Assembly (NCBI GenBank): GCA_016785225.1 | Contig: JAFBJZ010000952.1 | Coordinates: 6,794,501-6,858,500, forward strand | DNA length: 64,000 bases | DNA from: Psettodes erumei | Taxonomy: Eukaryota > Chordata > Actinopteri > Pleuronectiformes > Psettodidae | Direction of reading: 5' to 3' | Shown: positions 1 to 12,270 of the stretch, in pieces | Layout of the letters: the number at the start of each line of letters is the position of its first letter | Numbering within the stretch: the stretch's first letter is position 1 | Made by a program: the position numbers and the translations under genes | The notes under the pieces: model-generated | What the model saw: only the letters and a program-made list of their open reading frames with translations | Database searches by the model: none | Told to the model about the DNA's origin: nothing

Positions 1-957
1 ATTTTAAATCTTACTTGCCAAGGGTGAGGCCACAGGGCACAGAGGCTCTCTCTCAGTAATGCTATGCTTCACACACTTACACTCATTTCCATCTGGGAGC
101 TTCCCACTACAAACCTCAGGCTTTTACTGTTGGCCATGCCTGACTGGGGAGTGGAACTGGCAACTTTTTCCATCGCAGCCTCACTTCTCTAACCTCAAAG
201 TGACCAGTGCCCCTTAAACATACATATATATTGTATGTGGTGAGTGTCTCTGTGTTTTTTTATAGACTTTGAGTCCACGCTGCTGACCATTTGTTCTACT
301 TGACCTCGCTACACTCCTCTCTGCCCCAATTATGCAAGCGCACACATCCACTTTGCATATTTGTACTTCTTTTTCTCCTGACACTTTTGAGGTCAGTTCT
401 AATCAGCCACCCTTTGGTTGTACACACTGCACACACACACACCATTCTCGCCAGAGTTCCTTAAAGACGCCCACCTTCCAGATCCAAGGACTGCTATTAA
501 AGCAATCAGGAGCTTTCTAAGCTAGGTCAAGAGCAAGGTACTCATATGGGGATTCTGATTTGAATTATGCAAAGGGGGGAACAGGAGAAGAAGGAAGAAA
601 AGAGAAAGAGGAGGGATGAAGAAGGAAAGATGGGAAAGAAAACAACCAAACGCTTTGTCGGCACACTGAGGTGAAATCTTATAAACAAAAGCAACAGTAG
701 AAGAGAAAATGATGAAGGTGGACAAGTGAGGAATTCAAAAGATTAGTCTTAAGTCTAAGACCCCGACCTCAGGACCTGATGGAGCATTAGAAATGGACCG
801 AAATGGTGGGACCACACGCAGTTTTGTGTGTGTGTGTGAGTGCGAATATATGTCTGTGAGATCAGCTTTCCCTGTGTTCCATTCACTGTCTAGTGGCTCA
901 GGATACTGAGACAAGAGGCGCAAGAGAGAGAGAATTATCTTGAAATACGATTGGATC

Positions 958-960
<3 letters not shown>

Positions 961-1010
<50 letters not shown>

Positions 1011-1036
1011 CACGTGTGTGTGTGTGTGTGTGTGTG
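961..1036 (+). repeat. (TG)n microsatellite, interrupted
   Basis: Alternating TG over about 76 bases, broken once by GCGTGCACG near 1006-1014. Open frames here are Cys-Val or Thr-His repeats, not genes. Confidence 0.97.
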
Positions 1037-1176
1037 CAAAAGAGACAATGAGAGAAAGAGTCAGCAAGTGAATAGAGACTCTAAACATGGTAACTCTAGA
1101 GCTAATACGGTGGCAAGGAGGGAAATGGGACAGGCAGTAAGTGTGCCTATTTTGTATGAACGGGACAATTGGTGTG

Positions 1177-1212
1177 GATTTGTGTGTCTGTGTGTGTGTG
1201 TGTGTGTGTGTG
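1177..1212 (+). repeat. (TG)n microsatellite
   Basis: About 36 bases of TG with one TC interruption, followed by CATATATATG. Confidence 0.95.
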
Positions 1213-2991
1213 CATATATATGTGTGGATTTCCAGGCTTATAGAGATCTGTAAGTTTCAAAGCTGCTCACATCAACACAATACTAGTTCCTTCAAACAAT
1301 GCATAAAGAAAACAGAATTAAAGTCTAAACCTTGGGACCAAAAACTGAAATTGCTGTGTGACTGAAAGTGTTTAAAATATCAGCCAATAATTGGCCCGCT
1401 GTCCACAAATGTCACCGTGTGTGTGTCTTTTTGTCTGTACAGCTGAGTGTCCTCTGGCAGAGCCAACCCTGCGGTGAACATAATCATGGCCCTGTTGTCC
1501 CCAGGTTAAAAGCTCACTGCTGGGTCCTCTGGCACTAATGCGGTGCCAAACTATAGTGGTCACATTAGCCCCGGCTACTTCATCATGGCATTACAGTAGA
1601 AAGAACTCCACTCCCCATTAAAAGCCACCAGCAGGCTGTGATGTGGGCCTACCTGTGAAGGCCTAAATGAGTCACTTAATGATAGTCGTGCTGCAGGGCA
1701 GGAGTGCTCAGACAAAGAAATACTGATTGGATACTGGTGCAAGGGTCAGAAGAATATAGAGTCAGTGCATCATATCAGTGCTGTCACCTTGTCACAGTTA
1801 AAACACTGCACAAAGGTGGTCCGTGCTGTGAAACTGTGGATTAGACCAAAGGTATAACGTCATTATCTACGCATTGAGAAGGGAAAAAATTGCAAAACTC
1901 CACAAAGACTAAGTTCATACATATTTGATAATAATAAATGCTGTGTTATTCTCTATCTGTCGATGCTCTTGGCACCTGCACAAGTTCATAATATGAATGA
2001 TAATAATTTTCTTTATCTCCTCCCCTTTTTTCTCAGCACCAGGGTCATCATATTGATTACTGGAGCTCTGTTCATCTGTCTGTGAGTTCATCTATTTATC
2101 CGGCAGACCAGGAAGAGGGAAAACAACATCCTGGAGAACAGAACTCAACTCCTGCGTTCCCTTGGGTCTATCAGCAAGGTCAAGTGCACAGCAAATAGGT
2201 TCAGAGCCTCCTTGGAGTCTGGGGCCATATGGCTGGTAAGCAGCATGATTAATGAGAAATCTGGGCTGATATTAGGGTTAATTGACTGTGTTAGTCACCC
2301 CTTGGATATGGAGTTTCATGTCCTTTGCACTGCTAATGTTGACAGCAGAAGTTGCTAAAAAGACATAAAGCTTTTTAGAGACGGCACTTCTTGATGCGAA
2401 TATGGTTCGACTGCATTTGTGCTTTAAATTTTTTTTTACAACAGTTGAAGTCAACCAAACACAAATTCCTTTAAAATGCACTTTCCCTTTCTTGAGCTGA
2501 TTATGATGGCTCCCCATAATTGCATCCTTCTCTCTTGCTTTTACAGCCTGTTCTTCAGTTTTATTTCCAATGCTCGGTTCTTTCCTGAAGCCCCTTTTCT
2601 GTGCTGCACTGTATTTCAAACAACTCCAAGGAGGAGATCAATCAGGCTGACTTCAGATGAAGTAACTGAAAATTAAATACCTGATTTGAGTGTTTGTTTA
2701 TTTCAAATAAACCTGGCAATTTTGGAAAACCTGGAAATCCAGAGTATGTTGTTTGCTTCACCTCAGCAAGAAACTGGGTGTAAACATCCACGAAAACTCT
2801 AAGTGGGTGTTTGCATCCAGGCCGAGGGGTGTGGGAAGAGAGGGCGAGCGGGTCCCAGCAGCGGAGATGAGAACAGGGTAAGTGAGCCATGCGGAGGAAG
2901 CCAGAGGGTGAGTGGTGATCTGGAAGACGATACCCTGCTACCTTCCCTGACCCCCCCTGTCGGGCCACTCTCTTACCTGGACAAGATGGGA

Positions 2992-3122
2992 GGTATAAAG
3001 TGGCCCGCTGTCCCGCTAGGTTGAGTTGCTGATCCGCAAGCCAGAGAGGAAAGCCAACCCCTTCTCCCATCTTCACTTCAGTGGGAGCGTTTGTTTTGAT
3101 TTTTGTCCTCTCTTTCTCACAG
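2992..3122 (+). promoter_or_regulatory. TATA-like box followed by an acceptor-like polypyrimidine/AG
   Basis: GGTATAAAG sits in a GC-rich context at 2992-3000. About 100 bases later a long pyrimidine tract ends in CACAG at 3118-3122, which would serve as a plus-strand 3' splice site. On the minus strand, CCAG|GTAAGAG at 2980-2970 resembles a donor. No coding sequence supports a real exon or promoter, so these are probably chance matches. Confidence 0.15.
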
Positions 3123-3264
3123 ACAAACCTGAGAGGCCCAATTTATCTGGGATAGAGTGAGGGGAAATAGGGCGCCTTGCCACTTGAACACTAGAAGTTT
3201 AAGCCGGCAATGGTTCGCTGATTCTCTCTGCCAATGTCTTCACTGACTGTAATGCAATGCTGAC

Positions 3265-3420
3265 ATATGCAGAACATAGGGCTTTTAAAAATGCATTAAT
3301 GACAGATGAGTGAATAATACTTCATAATATAATCACATCATCACTAAGAAGTGTAATTAATGATGGAATATTTTGGCTCATTAATGCTTTTATCAGCTGA
3401 ACACAAAATAAAATGAGGCA
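3265..3420. promoter_or_regulatory. Candidate conserved non-coding element (homeodomain/MEIS-like)
   Basis: A non-repetitive AT-rich stretch holds ATTAATGACAG (homeodomain core plus a TGACAG MEIS-like site, 3295-3305), TAATTAATGA at 3354-3363 and CATTAATG near 3379. Such clustering is typical of enhancers of developmental genes. Conservation could not be tested. Confidence 0.35.
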
Positions 3421-3689
3421 GGTGAAATACGGAATCAAATCCAACACTTCCACCATGATTTCTTTTACACTAGGGGACATCTTTCCTGCAAGGAGTCAAC
3501 AATGTGTGCTGGTGCCCACCCACATCTTTAGGCCAAGCAACATGGGGACTGCCGAGAGAACAGGAGGAACAATTTGCTCATTCTCAACCAAGACATGGGG
3601 GCTCTGTTGGGGGCTTTGGACGAAGGGAAAAAAAGACACCCAATATCCAAAATCCCTCTCTCAGGGCCATCATGTGAAGAATTCCCCCT

Positions 3690-3780
3690 CTTCAACTCCT
3701 CCTGTGCCCCCCCACTCACCCACCCACCCTCCCTCCCTCCTTTCGTCTTCTCTTCTCCTCTTTTCTTTTTTAATCAAGCC
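3690..3780. repeat. Pyrimidine-rich low-complexity tract
   Basis: C- and T-rich sequence with CCCACCC and CCTCCCTCCC runs. Overlapping open frames are Pro/Ser-rich and not credible genes. Confidence 0.8.
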
Positions 3781-4059
3781 GTCTGGGGTTGTCAGGTCTT
3801 TTGAGATGAGGACTCCCAGCCATGTGAAAAGTTAATCCCTTGCGGGCCTTCTTCTCCGTGGCGCTCATCTCCCTGGGAACACTGGTGGTGGCTTGCAGGC
3901 AGGTGGTGGCGGGTGGGGGGAGGTGGAGAGGAACAGGGATGGATGGAGGGATGAAGGGTCAGATGAACACGGGGCCATTCTGACCGACTGTTAGAGTGCT
4001 GCAGTTCCCCAACCCTCCATCGCTAACTTTGAATCCCACACCTGAGCTGAGGGAACTGT

Positions 4060-4190
4060 TCTGCCACTGTCTCTCGCCACATCTCCACCCTGCACTGCCC
4101 CCCACACACACACCACCACCCCGACTCTACACTAACAACCCTTCTTTCCTCCCCCCTCCCCTACACCGCCCTGCCGTCCTCCACCCTCCC
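4060..4190. repeat. C-rich low-complexity tract
   Basis: Runs of C with CACACA and CCTCCCC words. The Pro-rich open frame is compositional. Confidence 0.75.
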
Positions 4191-4908
4191 TGTCTCAATC
4201 CCTAACTCCAAGACCTTTTGATGAGGTTCCCCGCCTGACCGACAGACGGCTGGAACAGAGAGCAGAGAGGATTTGCGCCATGGAGAGCCAGTCGAGTGGC
4301 TTCTGAAGGATGACAGTGGTTCACAATGGTGAGGGTACTCCTTTTGCATTGTGCCCCAAAACCTCCCCAGCACAGCATCACCCCCCCTCGAAAAAAAAGG
4401 CACTTGGCTTCAACCGTTCCTCTTTACCGGTTTTCACTGTGTGTCAAAGCAACAATCCCGACAGACTCCTCTTGGGCCTTTTGCCAAGAAACGAAGGACA
4501 TGATAGATAACAATGGAGAGACGAGGAGCTCAACAGGGCTTTTGTCAGGATTCTCTCAATGAACCGTTTTAAGCAACATCAACAGCAAGTCCAGGGATGT
4601 AAGACACACACTGTCTCCTTTTACGTCAAAGGAATCATATTTGTGGTTGAAGGGTGGAAGGCAGGAAGGTCAGTGAATGAGTCTCACAAAAGCCTCCTCA
4701 CGCAGTCTGAAGGAGACAGAAAAATGCACACTCGAATGCTTTGCTTGCAGTGCGCTTTTTCTTCCTCTGCCTCCCTCTTAGAGCAAAGTACCATTGGAAA
4801 TATAGACAGGCTCAGTCAGCCATCTTAATCCCTCTCCCCTGTCCATCTCACGCTCACTCAATCCACCCTGACCCCACACACTCTTTCACACACATAGAAA
4901 CGAGCGCG

Positions 4909-4916
4909 CACACGCG

Positions 4917-4958
<42 letters not shown>
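4909..4958 (+). repeat. (CA)n microsatellite with CG interruptions
   Basis: Pure CA from 4920 to 4958, preceded by CGCGCACACGCGCACG. Confidence 0.96.
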
Positions 4959-4964
<6 letters not shown>

Positions 4965-5319
4965 GAGTTTGCCTTCTTCCTCCCACTTGATGTGCCCCAG
5001 AGCTTCCCCACCCTAAGAAAAGAGCTTGGGGCTGGGAGGATCTCTGTTGGTGGGGTGTACAGAGCGAGATTTGGGAGTTTGCAAAGGTCAGCGCGGACTT
5101 TGTTCAATCTGAGGGTTTATCTCAGCAACAGCAGGGCAGGACAATGGGGCCGCTTGCCGCGCGACAGAAACCCAAGCTGTGGCAGCTAAATTACTTCACT
5201 GATAAGGACGAATTAGAAGCACTGGGACCCCGGGGGCCAGGAAAAGAGGAGGAGGGAGCAAAAAGAAAGGAAGGAGATGAGAAATAGAGAGGGAGGCCAC
5301 ATAAGGTTGAGAGAGGGGG

Positions 5320-5560
5320 TTGAAAAATCAATGAATCACAAAAGAAAAGATTTGGGCCTGGGTTTCATCTGGGCATAATTAAGGCACATGTCGTGCATTT
5401 TGTCCTAAAAGCATATGATGTCTATTTCACAGAGATCAGCACTTGACAGTGCTTTGGCATGCGAAAAAGAGACCACAGTCTGCTATCTGGAAGCGTTGTA
5501 ACGGGACATAAACATGTTTGTATATAAATGTACTGTCGGCCACAAGGCTCCGTGAGGGAT
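5320..5560. promoter_or_regulatory. Candidate conserved non-coding element with a short palindrome
   Basis: About 240 bases of unique sequence contain CATAATTAAGG near 5375 and the inverted repeat AGCACT-TGAC-AGTGCT at 5438-5453. A MEIS/TGIF-like TTGACAG spans its centre. Cross-species conservation is not tested. Confidence 0.35.
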
Positions 5561-5787
5561 CCTCACAAGGCCCTGTGGTGATCCATCATGTGAACATTAA
5601 GGAGAGAGCACTCCGCTCTGTGTGCGCCTGTGTACGAGAACAGGAGTAAAAAGATAAAAAGAGGAAATAGGAAATGTAAAGTGAGAGTGATGGCGACTCC
5701 TGTCACACACTCCACAGGAGAGGAAGAAGGGTTGGAAGAGAGCTGACTCATTCTACTTGAGCGTTTTGCTATTCTTCAAGTGCGCGC

Positions 5788-5815
<28 letters not shown>
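5788..5815 (+). repeat. (TG)n microsatellite
   Basis: About 14 TG units preceded by TGCGCGC. Confidence 0.95.
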
Positions 5816-5819
<4 letters not shown>

Positions 5820-5969
5820 GGCATTGTCATACTTTCGCACTTTGAATGTTTTTCCGACGACATGCTAGGAGCCTACCCCTCGCTCCCCCTCCCTTAAAGA
5901 AATGACATCAGTTACACAACGTTAAAGGCGCTCAGCACTTGTTCAGTAAGTGGCATTGCGAGCTCTTGG

Positions 5970-5984
5970 CCAGCAGAGGGGAGC
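5970..5984 (+). promoter_or_regulatory. CTCF-like site
   Basis: CCAGCAGAGGGGAGC matches the CTCF core CCASYAGRKGGCRSY at all but one position (G for the C of GGC). A G-rich flank (TTGG) precedes it. Occupancy cannot be judged from sequence. Confidence 0.35.
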
Positions 5985-5999
5985 AGGCTTTGTCACCAC

Positions 6000-8800
6000 A
6001 AACACACAGGCTCAATACACTACCAGCAAATACAGCAACAGATGAAGTTATCAAGAGTTCAGGTTAGAGTAATTGAGATCTACTGTTAAATTATGGGGGA
6101 TAGCACATAACTTGATAGATGACAGTAGGTGATTTTATATTTCTATATGTAAATTCAAAACTAATATTATCTTCAGCAAAAAGAGGGGAACGTTTCTCTC
6201 AGCACATATGCACATAATCACCCCCCCCAACAGAACACACACACACAATATGACAATGCTTTTGTCCCGTTGTTTGGCAAAGCTTCTGCAGCACATGGCT
6301 CAGTCTCAGAGAAGTCAAGGATTTTTCAGGGGTTTCTTTTCCCCACCCTTCTGTGATATCATGTGGCATGTTGGGTACCGCTGTGTACCAGCTGCACAGA
6401 CATCAGCTTTGCGGTGCACTGCTCTGACCGTTTAAGGAAAATGTGCAGTCAGCAAGTTAACCTCTCTCACCTGCCTTACTTTCTTACTGTTCCCCTTTGG
6501 TGTGAATAAAGCCAGGGCCAAAACAATTTGTGTTTGTCCCTGAGTGTTCATTTGTTCACTCGCTTGTTTCGGCTGTTTATTTCTGCATCTGACACGGAAA
6601 ACATGCATTTTGACAGAACTTGGCTTTAATTTGCCTTGGTTTGTTTTCCAAATACAACGAAGGTCATTGTAGAAGCCCATTATATTTCATAGAGCCGCCT
6701 GTCTTGTATTACATGATAGTCACTGCATACAAACTCCTCTTAAGGCTTAAGGCAGCAGTGATGAAGCAGCATTCTAGTAAACAGCCATTTTCCTAAACTA
6801 GAATACAATTTTTTTTTACACACACACATTTCTGTCAATGACAGCTGTACTGGAAAAGTAGAAAATGTTGCATGTCATCACTTGCTTAATGCGTCACACT
6901 GAACACAGTGTCTGGGATCTTGCTACAAAGGAACTACCACTAAAAACACCACAACTGATGATGACAAAAATAAGAAACATCAAAATCAATGACCATGCCC
7001 CTGCACTATATAGCCATTACACATCAAAGTGCACTGTCGCAGTGACTAGTGCGCAGAATAATGCAAACAAATTGAATGAGGCAATGATATCAGATAAATG
7101 AGATGTCTGGGAAACATCTGTTTGAACTGTTATTTGTCATCTTGACACAAGCACCCGTACTAAATTAAGATATTACACCAAAGTCCTGGTGAGATCCCTG
7201 TTTTAGCTGAGAAAATCTGACAGATTTAGGATCATATGGAGGGTGGACCAATGCCCAAGATGATTAATGGACAAAGATGTGGACATGTGTGACTATGTGC
7301 ACATAGAGAGACAGACAGGCACAGGCACAGGCACAGACATGCACACACACACAAATACACACCTCTAAAAATCTTGACTCTGTCAAAACCGCCTTGTTGT
7401 CTCATGAGGACAAGATGCCAGGTCTTGCTCTCAGTGACAGTGGTGGAGAAAATGAGCAAAAATCACTCGAGCGATTCCGGAGAGTTTCCAAAGTAAAGAC
7501 ATCCCGGCTTGTTCGACACTTCAACAATTCAACACTGTTTTTACATCTGATGTCGTCATCGTGCTTTGCTTCTCACTCTACCCTGTTATTCTAAATGACT
7601 GAGTACAGGAAAGAATAACATGGGAGAATGTCTTTTCCCTGCCTGCCCATGTCTCTTTATGTTTGTATGGATGTGCTGTATGTGTGTGTGCTAATGTACA
7701 GTTTATATGCATGTACAACATGTTTTGTGTGTATAAGAAACCACATACACACATAGTGTCACATTTATCGAGAGCTTTTCAAATAAACTAATAAATATCA
7801 GAAGATAGAAAGGCTACCTGAACTTTCACACTTTTTTACACTGTAGTACAGTTGGGTAGTGAGCACCTCTCCTTCCAGAAACAATCATATGCTTATGAGG
7901 GCCCTTTATACTCTCTGCTTGTGCCATGACTGTGTGAGTTTGACAAAGACACACACTGTGCTGAAAGGTTACTTCTTGCACTTAATAAAAAGTAATTAAA
8001 AGGCACAGCCTTGCACCTCTTTCTTTTTTGGCACACTCCTCATGGATTGAGGTCCACAGTGCAGTGCAAGAACTGCAAGGAGTTAAGGAAAACAGATATC
8101 TCAACCACTTTTCAGCCACGTTGTGCATCTGATTATGGAAAATGGAAATCACAACAGCCACAGCAACCTGATTAATAGGTCACCACCTCTTGCTTGAGTC
8201 ACAGAAATTTTAAGCGGCACAAGGGATTGGGATTTCATGTGAGGGAGAAAAGGAAAGTGAGCAAAAATGGAAGAAAGAGTGAGTGATCTGTGACTTAATA
8301 AAGGTCTTGCATCAGAGGGCTCGTACCCATACATTTATAGATACGCAAATAACAAACAGATATTTCACATAAATTACAATGGAAAAGTCAGAGCTGAGGT
8401 AAGATGGGCCTTGTCTCATGACTAATTTATAAATATAACCCTAGCAACAAGAGTTAGGAAGGCAGAAAAGGGCATTTCTACATACTATCATAAATCTAAT
8501 CACCAGCATAAACTGCATTTGACAAATGTCTTCATCTTCCACTGTGGCAAAAGAGCAGTATCATTGTCTGTATCTGCCCTGAGGCCCTAACTGATGGGAC
8601 TATTCATCAAAGCAATGATGAATGATGCGGTTTCACTAGATACATAGTAAAAGAGTGGGGGAGAGGAGGCTTGGACAGGAGTTACCTGTGCTTTGCCATG
8701 GAGGACTGATAGGTCAACGAGAGGGTTTTTAAATTAATGTATAAAGCACGTCTGCAAAGAGAAACCTCATGCAATATAGGATAGCACTGTGGTGGAGATG
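6000..8800. other. Intronic sequence without a recognised feature
   Basis: AT-rich unique sequence with short CA/TG runs (near 6235, 7340 and 7680). No gene, RNA or mobile element was seen; open frames are short and unrelated to known families. Confidence 0.5.
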
Positions 8801-8809
8801 CGAGGGGAG

Positions 8810-8811
<2 letters not shown>

Positions 8812-8843
<32 letters not shown>

Positions 8844-8849
8844 GGGGGG
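8812..8849 (+). repeat. (TG)n microsatellite ending in a G9 run
   Basis: TG repeat runs directly into nine G residues. Confidence 0.95.
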
Positions 8850-9029
8850 TGTACTCAGACAAACAAGAGGCCCAATTGAGATTGCTTGGCTGGAGTGGCC
8901 GAGGTCTGAAACCGACGACCAACTAATAACAGCCCAAATCCCAGGGACAATATTTGTCGAGTTCCACTCTCTTCAAAGATGGATGACTTTGCCCCATGTA
9001 CTTCCTCACGAGCCTGCGCACCTTTCTTC

Positions 9030-9260
9030 TGAGCCCTGCAGATTAATTTATTAACTAATTAACAGATGTTGGTAATGAGTTATGAACAAATGATAAGGCA
9101 TCAGGCTTCTAATCAAACCTGACATTTAATTTGCTGCCCTGCTTCCTCGTTATCAATTACTGTGTTCACTGAAGATAATTGACAACGGTTTGCACTGGGA
9201 CACAGGAGGCTTGTCTTTAACAGCTTCTTAAAAAAGCCCAGCACTGCTGTGGTGTTTCCA
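9030..9260. promoter_or_regulatory. Candidate conserved non-coding element (dense TAAT cores)
   Basis: A dense run of homeodomain cores lies at 9042-9062 (ATTAATTTATTAAC, then TAATTAA). It is followed by TTTAATTTGC and TATCAATTACTG within the next 110 bases, in unique sequence. Motif-based guess only. Confidence 0.35.
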
Positions 9261-11358
9261 GGGGCAACAGCAACCATATGTTTAATATTAGATGGAATCT
9301 GTTCCACTGGAGTGCTCCGAAAGCTGGGAAAATTGGATTAAATTGGCTAATGGCATGTTTAAAACCTACATAAAATGAACGTGAATGGAAGATATTACAG
9401 CACCCAAGCGCGGGACTTGTGGTGTTACGCTCTCTCTCTGGTGTTTTTGCTCTGTGTGTAAACTTGGGGTTTCTGTCAAAGTCAAATAATGATGACAGAA
9501 AACCACACACTGTTGGTCAATACTGTTATTAGAAACCACAGGTTTGATATCCCTTTCATTACAATGTGGGATTATGAGCAGATGTGCCAAAGTAACTCCT
9601 TAATGTTAAAACATCATTTAGTAAGGTGTAAATACATATGCATACATCATTTTCACAATCTCAAAAAATTAAGTTAAGGACGAGTTCGATAGTTTCATGC
9701 ACTTAACGTATGGGGCATGTTTCTACTTTTCACACAAATAAAAAATAGACTACAGCCTGTGCAAAATCTTTAATGGGCTGTTCACTCTAAAAGCAAATAT
9801 ATTGTAGTCACAGGAATCCCTTGTAGTTGATAACTACTCATATAGTTTCAGTTGTAAGTGCCCAGGTTCTGCTCAAAACTTTTGCATTTTTTTCTCTATC
9901 TCTGTTGTATAGGGATGGCAGCATTCGTCTCAGTGATCTATAGATATTACTAGGGCTAAGTGGAAAAATATGACCTTTGTTTAGGATTTTTTTGGGGGGG
10001 GGCAATTTAGGTGAACTGACCTTTTATTATTCTATTATATAAAATATATATCTACTATTACCCACTACTTTCCAGTGGAACTGGGTCTGAGGAGGTAAAG
10101 CTAAGAAGGCCTGCTGTTTTTCTTGTTAAGTGCCTTTAGGGAGAAGCACTCTCAGCTCAAGGCCATGCTCATCAGACCATGGTCCTGATTTGATTGCTTA
10201 AAGACATGATAATGACCCCATTTATGTGAGAAGCTTCACTCGCACTATACAATAGTCTACACAGTAGGGGTTTAAGTTAACTGCGAGTAATGTTGAGACT
10301 GATTGTCTAAAAATGGATGACGAACAAATGGATCCACGTAGAATCAAGGATTTCTGTGTTAAGGTTAGTGAGTGCTTACTCTCTCTGACCTTAACCAGCA
10401 CCCATAATTGAAACATCCGACCGTGACTGTCACTTTGAGAACACCGGAAAGCATGTTCAGTCAAATCAAGCAGAAAAACAACTCTATCTCTATATCTCAC
10501 TCCCTCTCTTTCTCTTTCCGTCTCATGCTATCCATTTCCTTGGTGTGACTACTGTCTCTTGGCAGTCCCAAGGAGTTTCTGCCTTATCAGGTCGGTACCA
10601 GTCACCTTAAGGTCCAAACATCAAGATAAAGAACACCTTTCTGTAGAAAGCAAATAGATCAGACAAGTTGCAAGCTGCACCTTGAATGCCCTGCTGGGAT
10701 ATCTTGCACATAAGTACTTGGCCATCCGCCCTCCTCAGGCAAAACACAAAAGGCGAGCAAACACTTTAGGAGGCGAGAGGTGGGTCAGGACAGATAAGTG
10801 TCAGGGCGCGCCAGGACTTCTTCTCCCTAACGTTTGGAGACATGGACGTTAGTTTAGCTCACCGATAAAGGTTGGGAACAAAAGGAGCACAGCGTCAGCT
10901 CAAAAACGGAGCTGTCAAACTGGAGATTAAGAGCCTGGCAGAGGGTGAGGGAGATACATGATGCCATGACTGGATGGGTATCTGTCACGTAGGACCTTGG
11001 CGACATGAGAGTGCCCGCTAGACGTCTTAGCCTATCACTATGTCAATAACAGGGTAAACAGACGAGCTAGCATACTTTTCGCCTCTTTCCACACATCACT
11101 GGATGAATGATGCTGATATGGAAAATCACCCCACAAAAAGTAAACAGAGAGAGAATGAGGGACAGAGAGACAGAAGTTTGCCTGGCAACAAAGTCATCCC
11201 AAGGTCCACTGCTGCAAGCAGACAAATGTGGCTGCAGGGCTCACTTGGATTCTATGAGACATGTTTTTGTGTGTGAAAGCCTTTGTGCTGACCTTGTCCA
11301 AAGGGTCTACAGCAGTGCACATCCCAAAAATCAAAATGCACATAATGTCCTTGTTATA

Positions 11359-11386
11359 CCCCCACCACCCCCACCCCTCCCACCCC
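11359..11386 (-). other. G-quadruplex-forming tract on the minus strand
   Basis: The plus strand carries four C tracts (C5, C5, C4, C4) with short spacers, giving a canonical G4 motif on the minus strand, which is the coding strand of prdm16. Confidence 0.6.
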
Positions 11387-12221
11387 TGACATGCCTGAGA
11401 ATATAGGATACCCTGGAGGTACCGAGCTGTGTACCGATTGCATTATATAAGTGGAAGGTGCCAGAGCACCATAATTACAAGTTTAGCAGTCGGAGAAACT
11501 GTCCAAAACTGACAAGCAAGCGATTCATTCTCACAGTTGGTTGAGACTCTGCTACAGCACCTGATGTGCGTTGACTTTCAAACTGGACATTACTGAGACA
11601 AGAAAACACTTAAGCTGTAGAAACAAAAGAAAGTGAGAGAAGACAAAGCTGACAGGTGCTGGAGGAGTTTCAAAAGTCATGATTCAGAGGTGCAAAGACA
11701 CACCCAATGGTCACAGGGTACAGAGAAAGAAGAGTAAACACCATTAATATCACATCGGGAGGGCTTGGCCACACTGTTTGCTTGTTTCAGAACACAAACA
11801 GAGATTTGATTTTCCTTGTTCTTCCTCTAAAGATCAAAGAGATAGTCGCTGTTCTTCTTATGCTCCTTCCTTTCTCCTTTGGGGAGGGGTTTATCATCAT
11901 CTTTACATTTCCTACATGTAGATTTGAGGTTTTTGTTCCAGCTGATTCTGCGAAACACATTCACAGATGTGCCACGCTCTCTCCTGCCATCTGAATACCC
12001 AAGGGAGTTCAATCTGTGAGTTCACTGGATGCCAGTCAGTAACAAGCAGAGTACCTCCAGCCATTGTATGGTGACATGTCTCTATCAATAGGTGAGTATA
12101 GGCCAATCTACCAAGCAGATAATAGCAGCAGTCACTCTGACAGTAGATCGCCACACTGGGCTCTCTGAGGGCCTCTCCTCACTCTGCTTGCTCAGGCCTT
12201 CCTGTCCTAGGGGTTTGGCAG

Positions 12222-12270
12222 CACACACACACACACAACCAGAGAAAGAGACACACACACACACACACAC
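12222..12270 (+). repeat. Split (CA)n microsatellite
   Basis: Two CA runs are separated by ACCAGAGAAAGAG. Confidence 0.95.
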
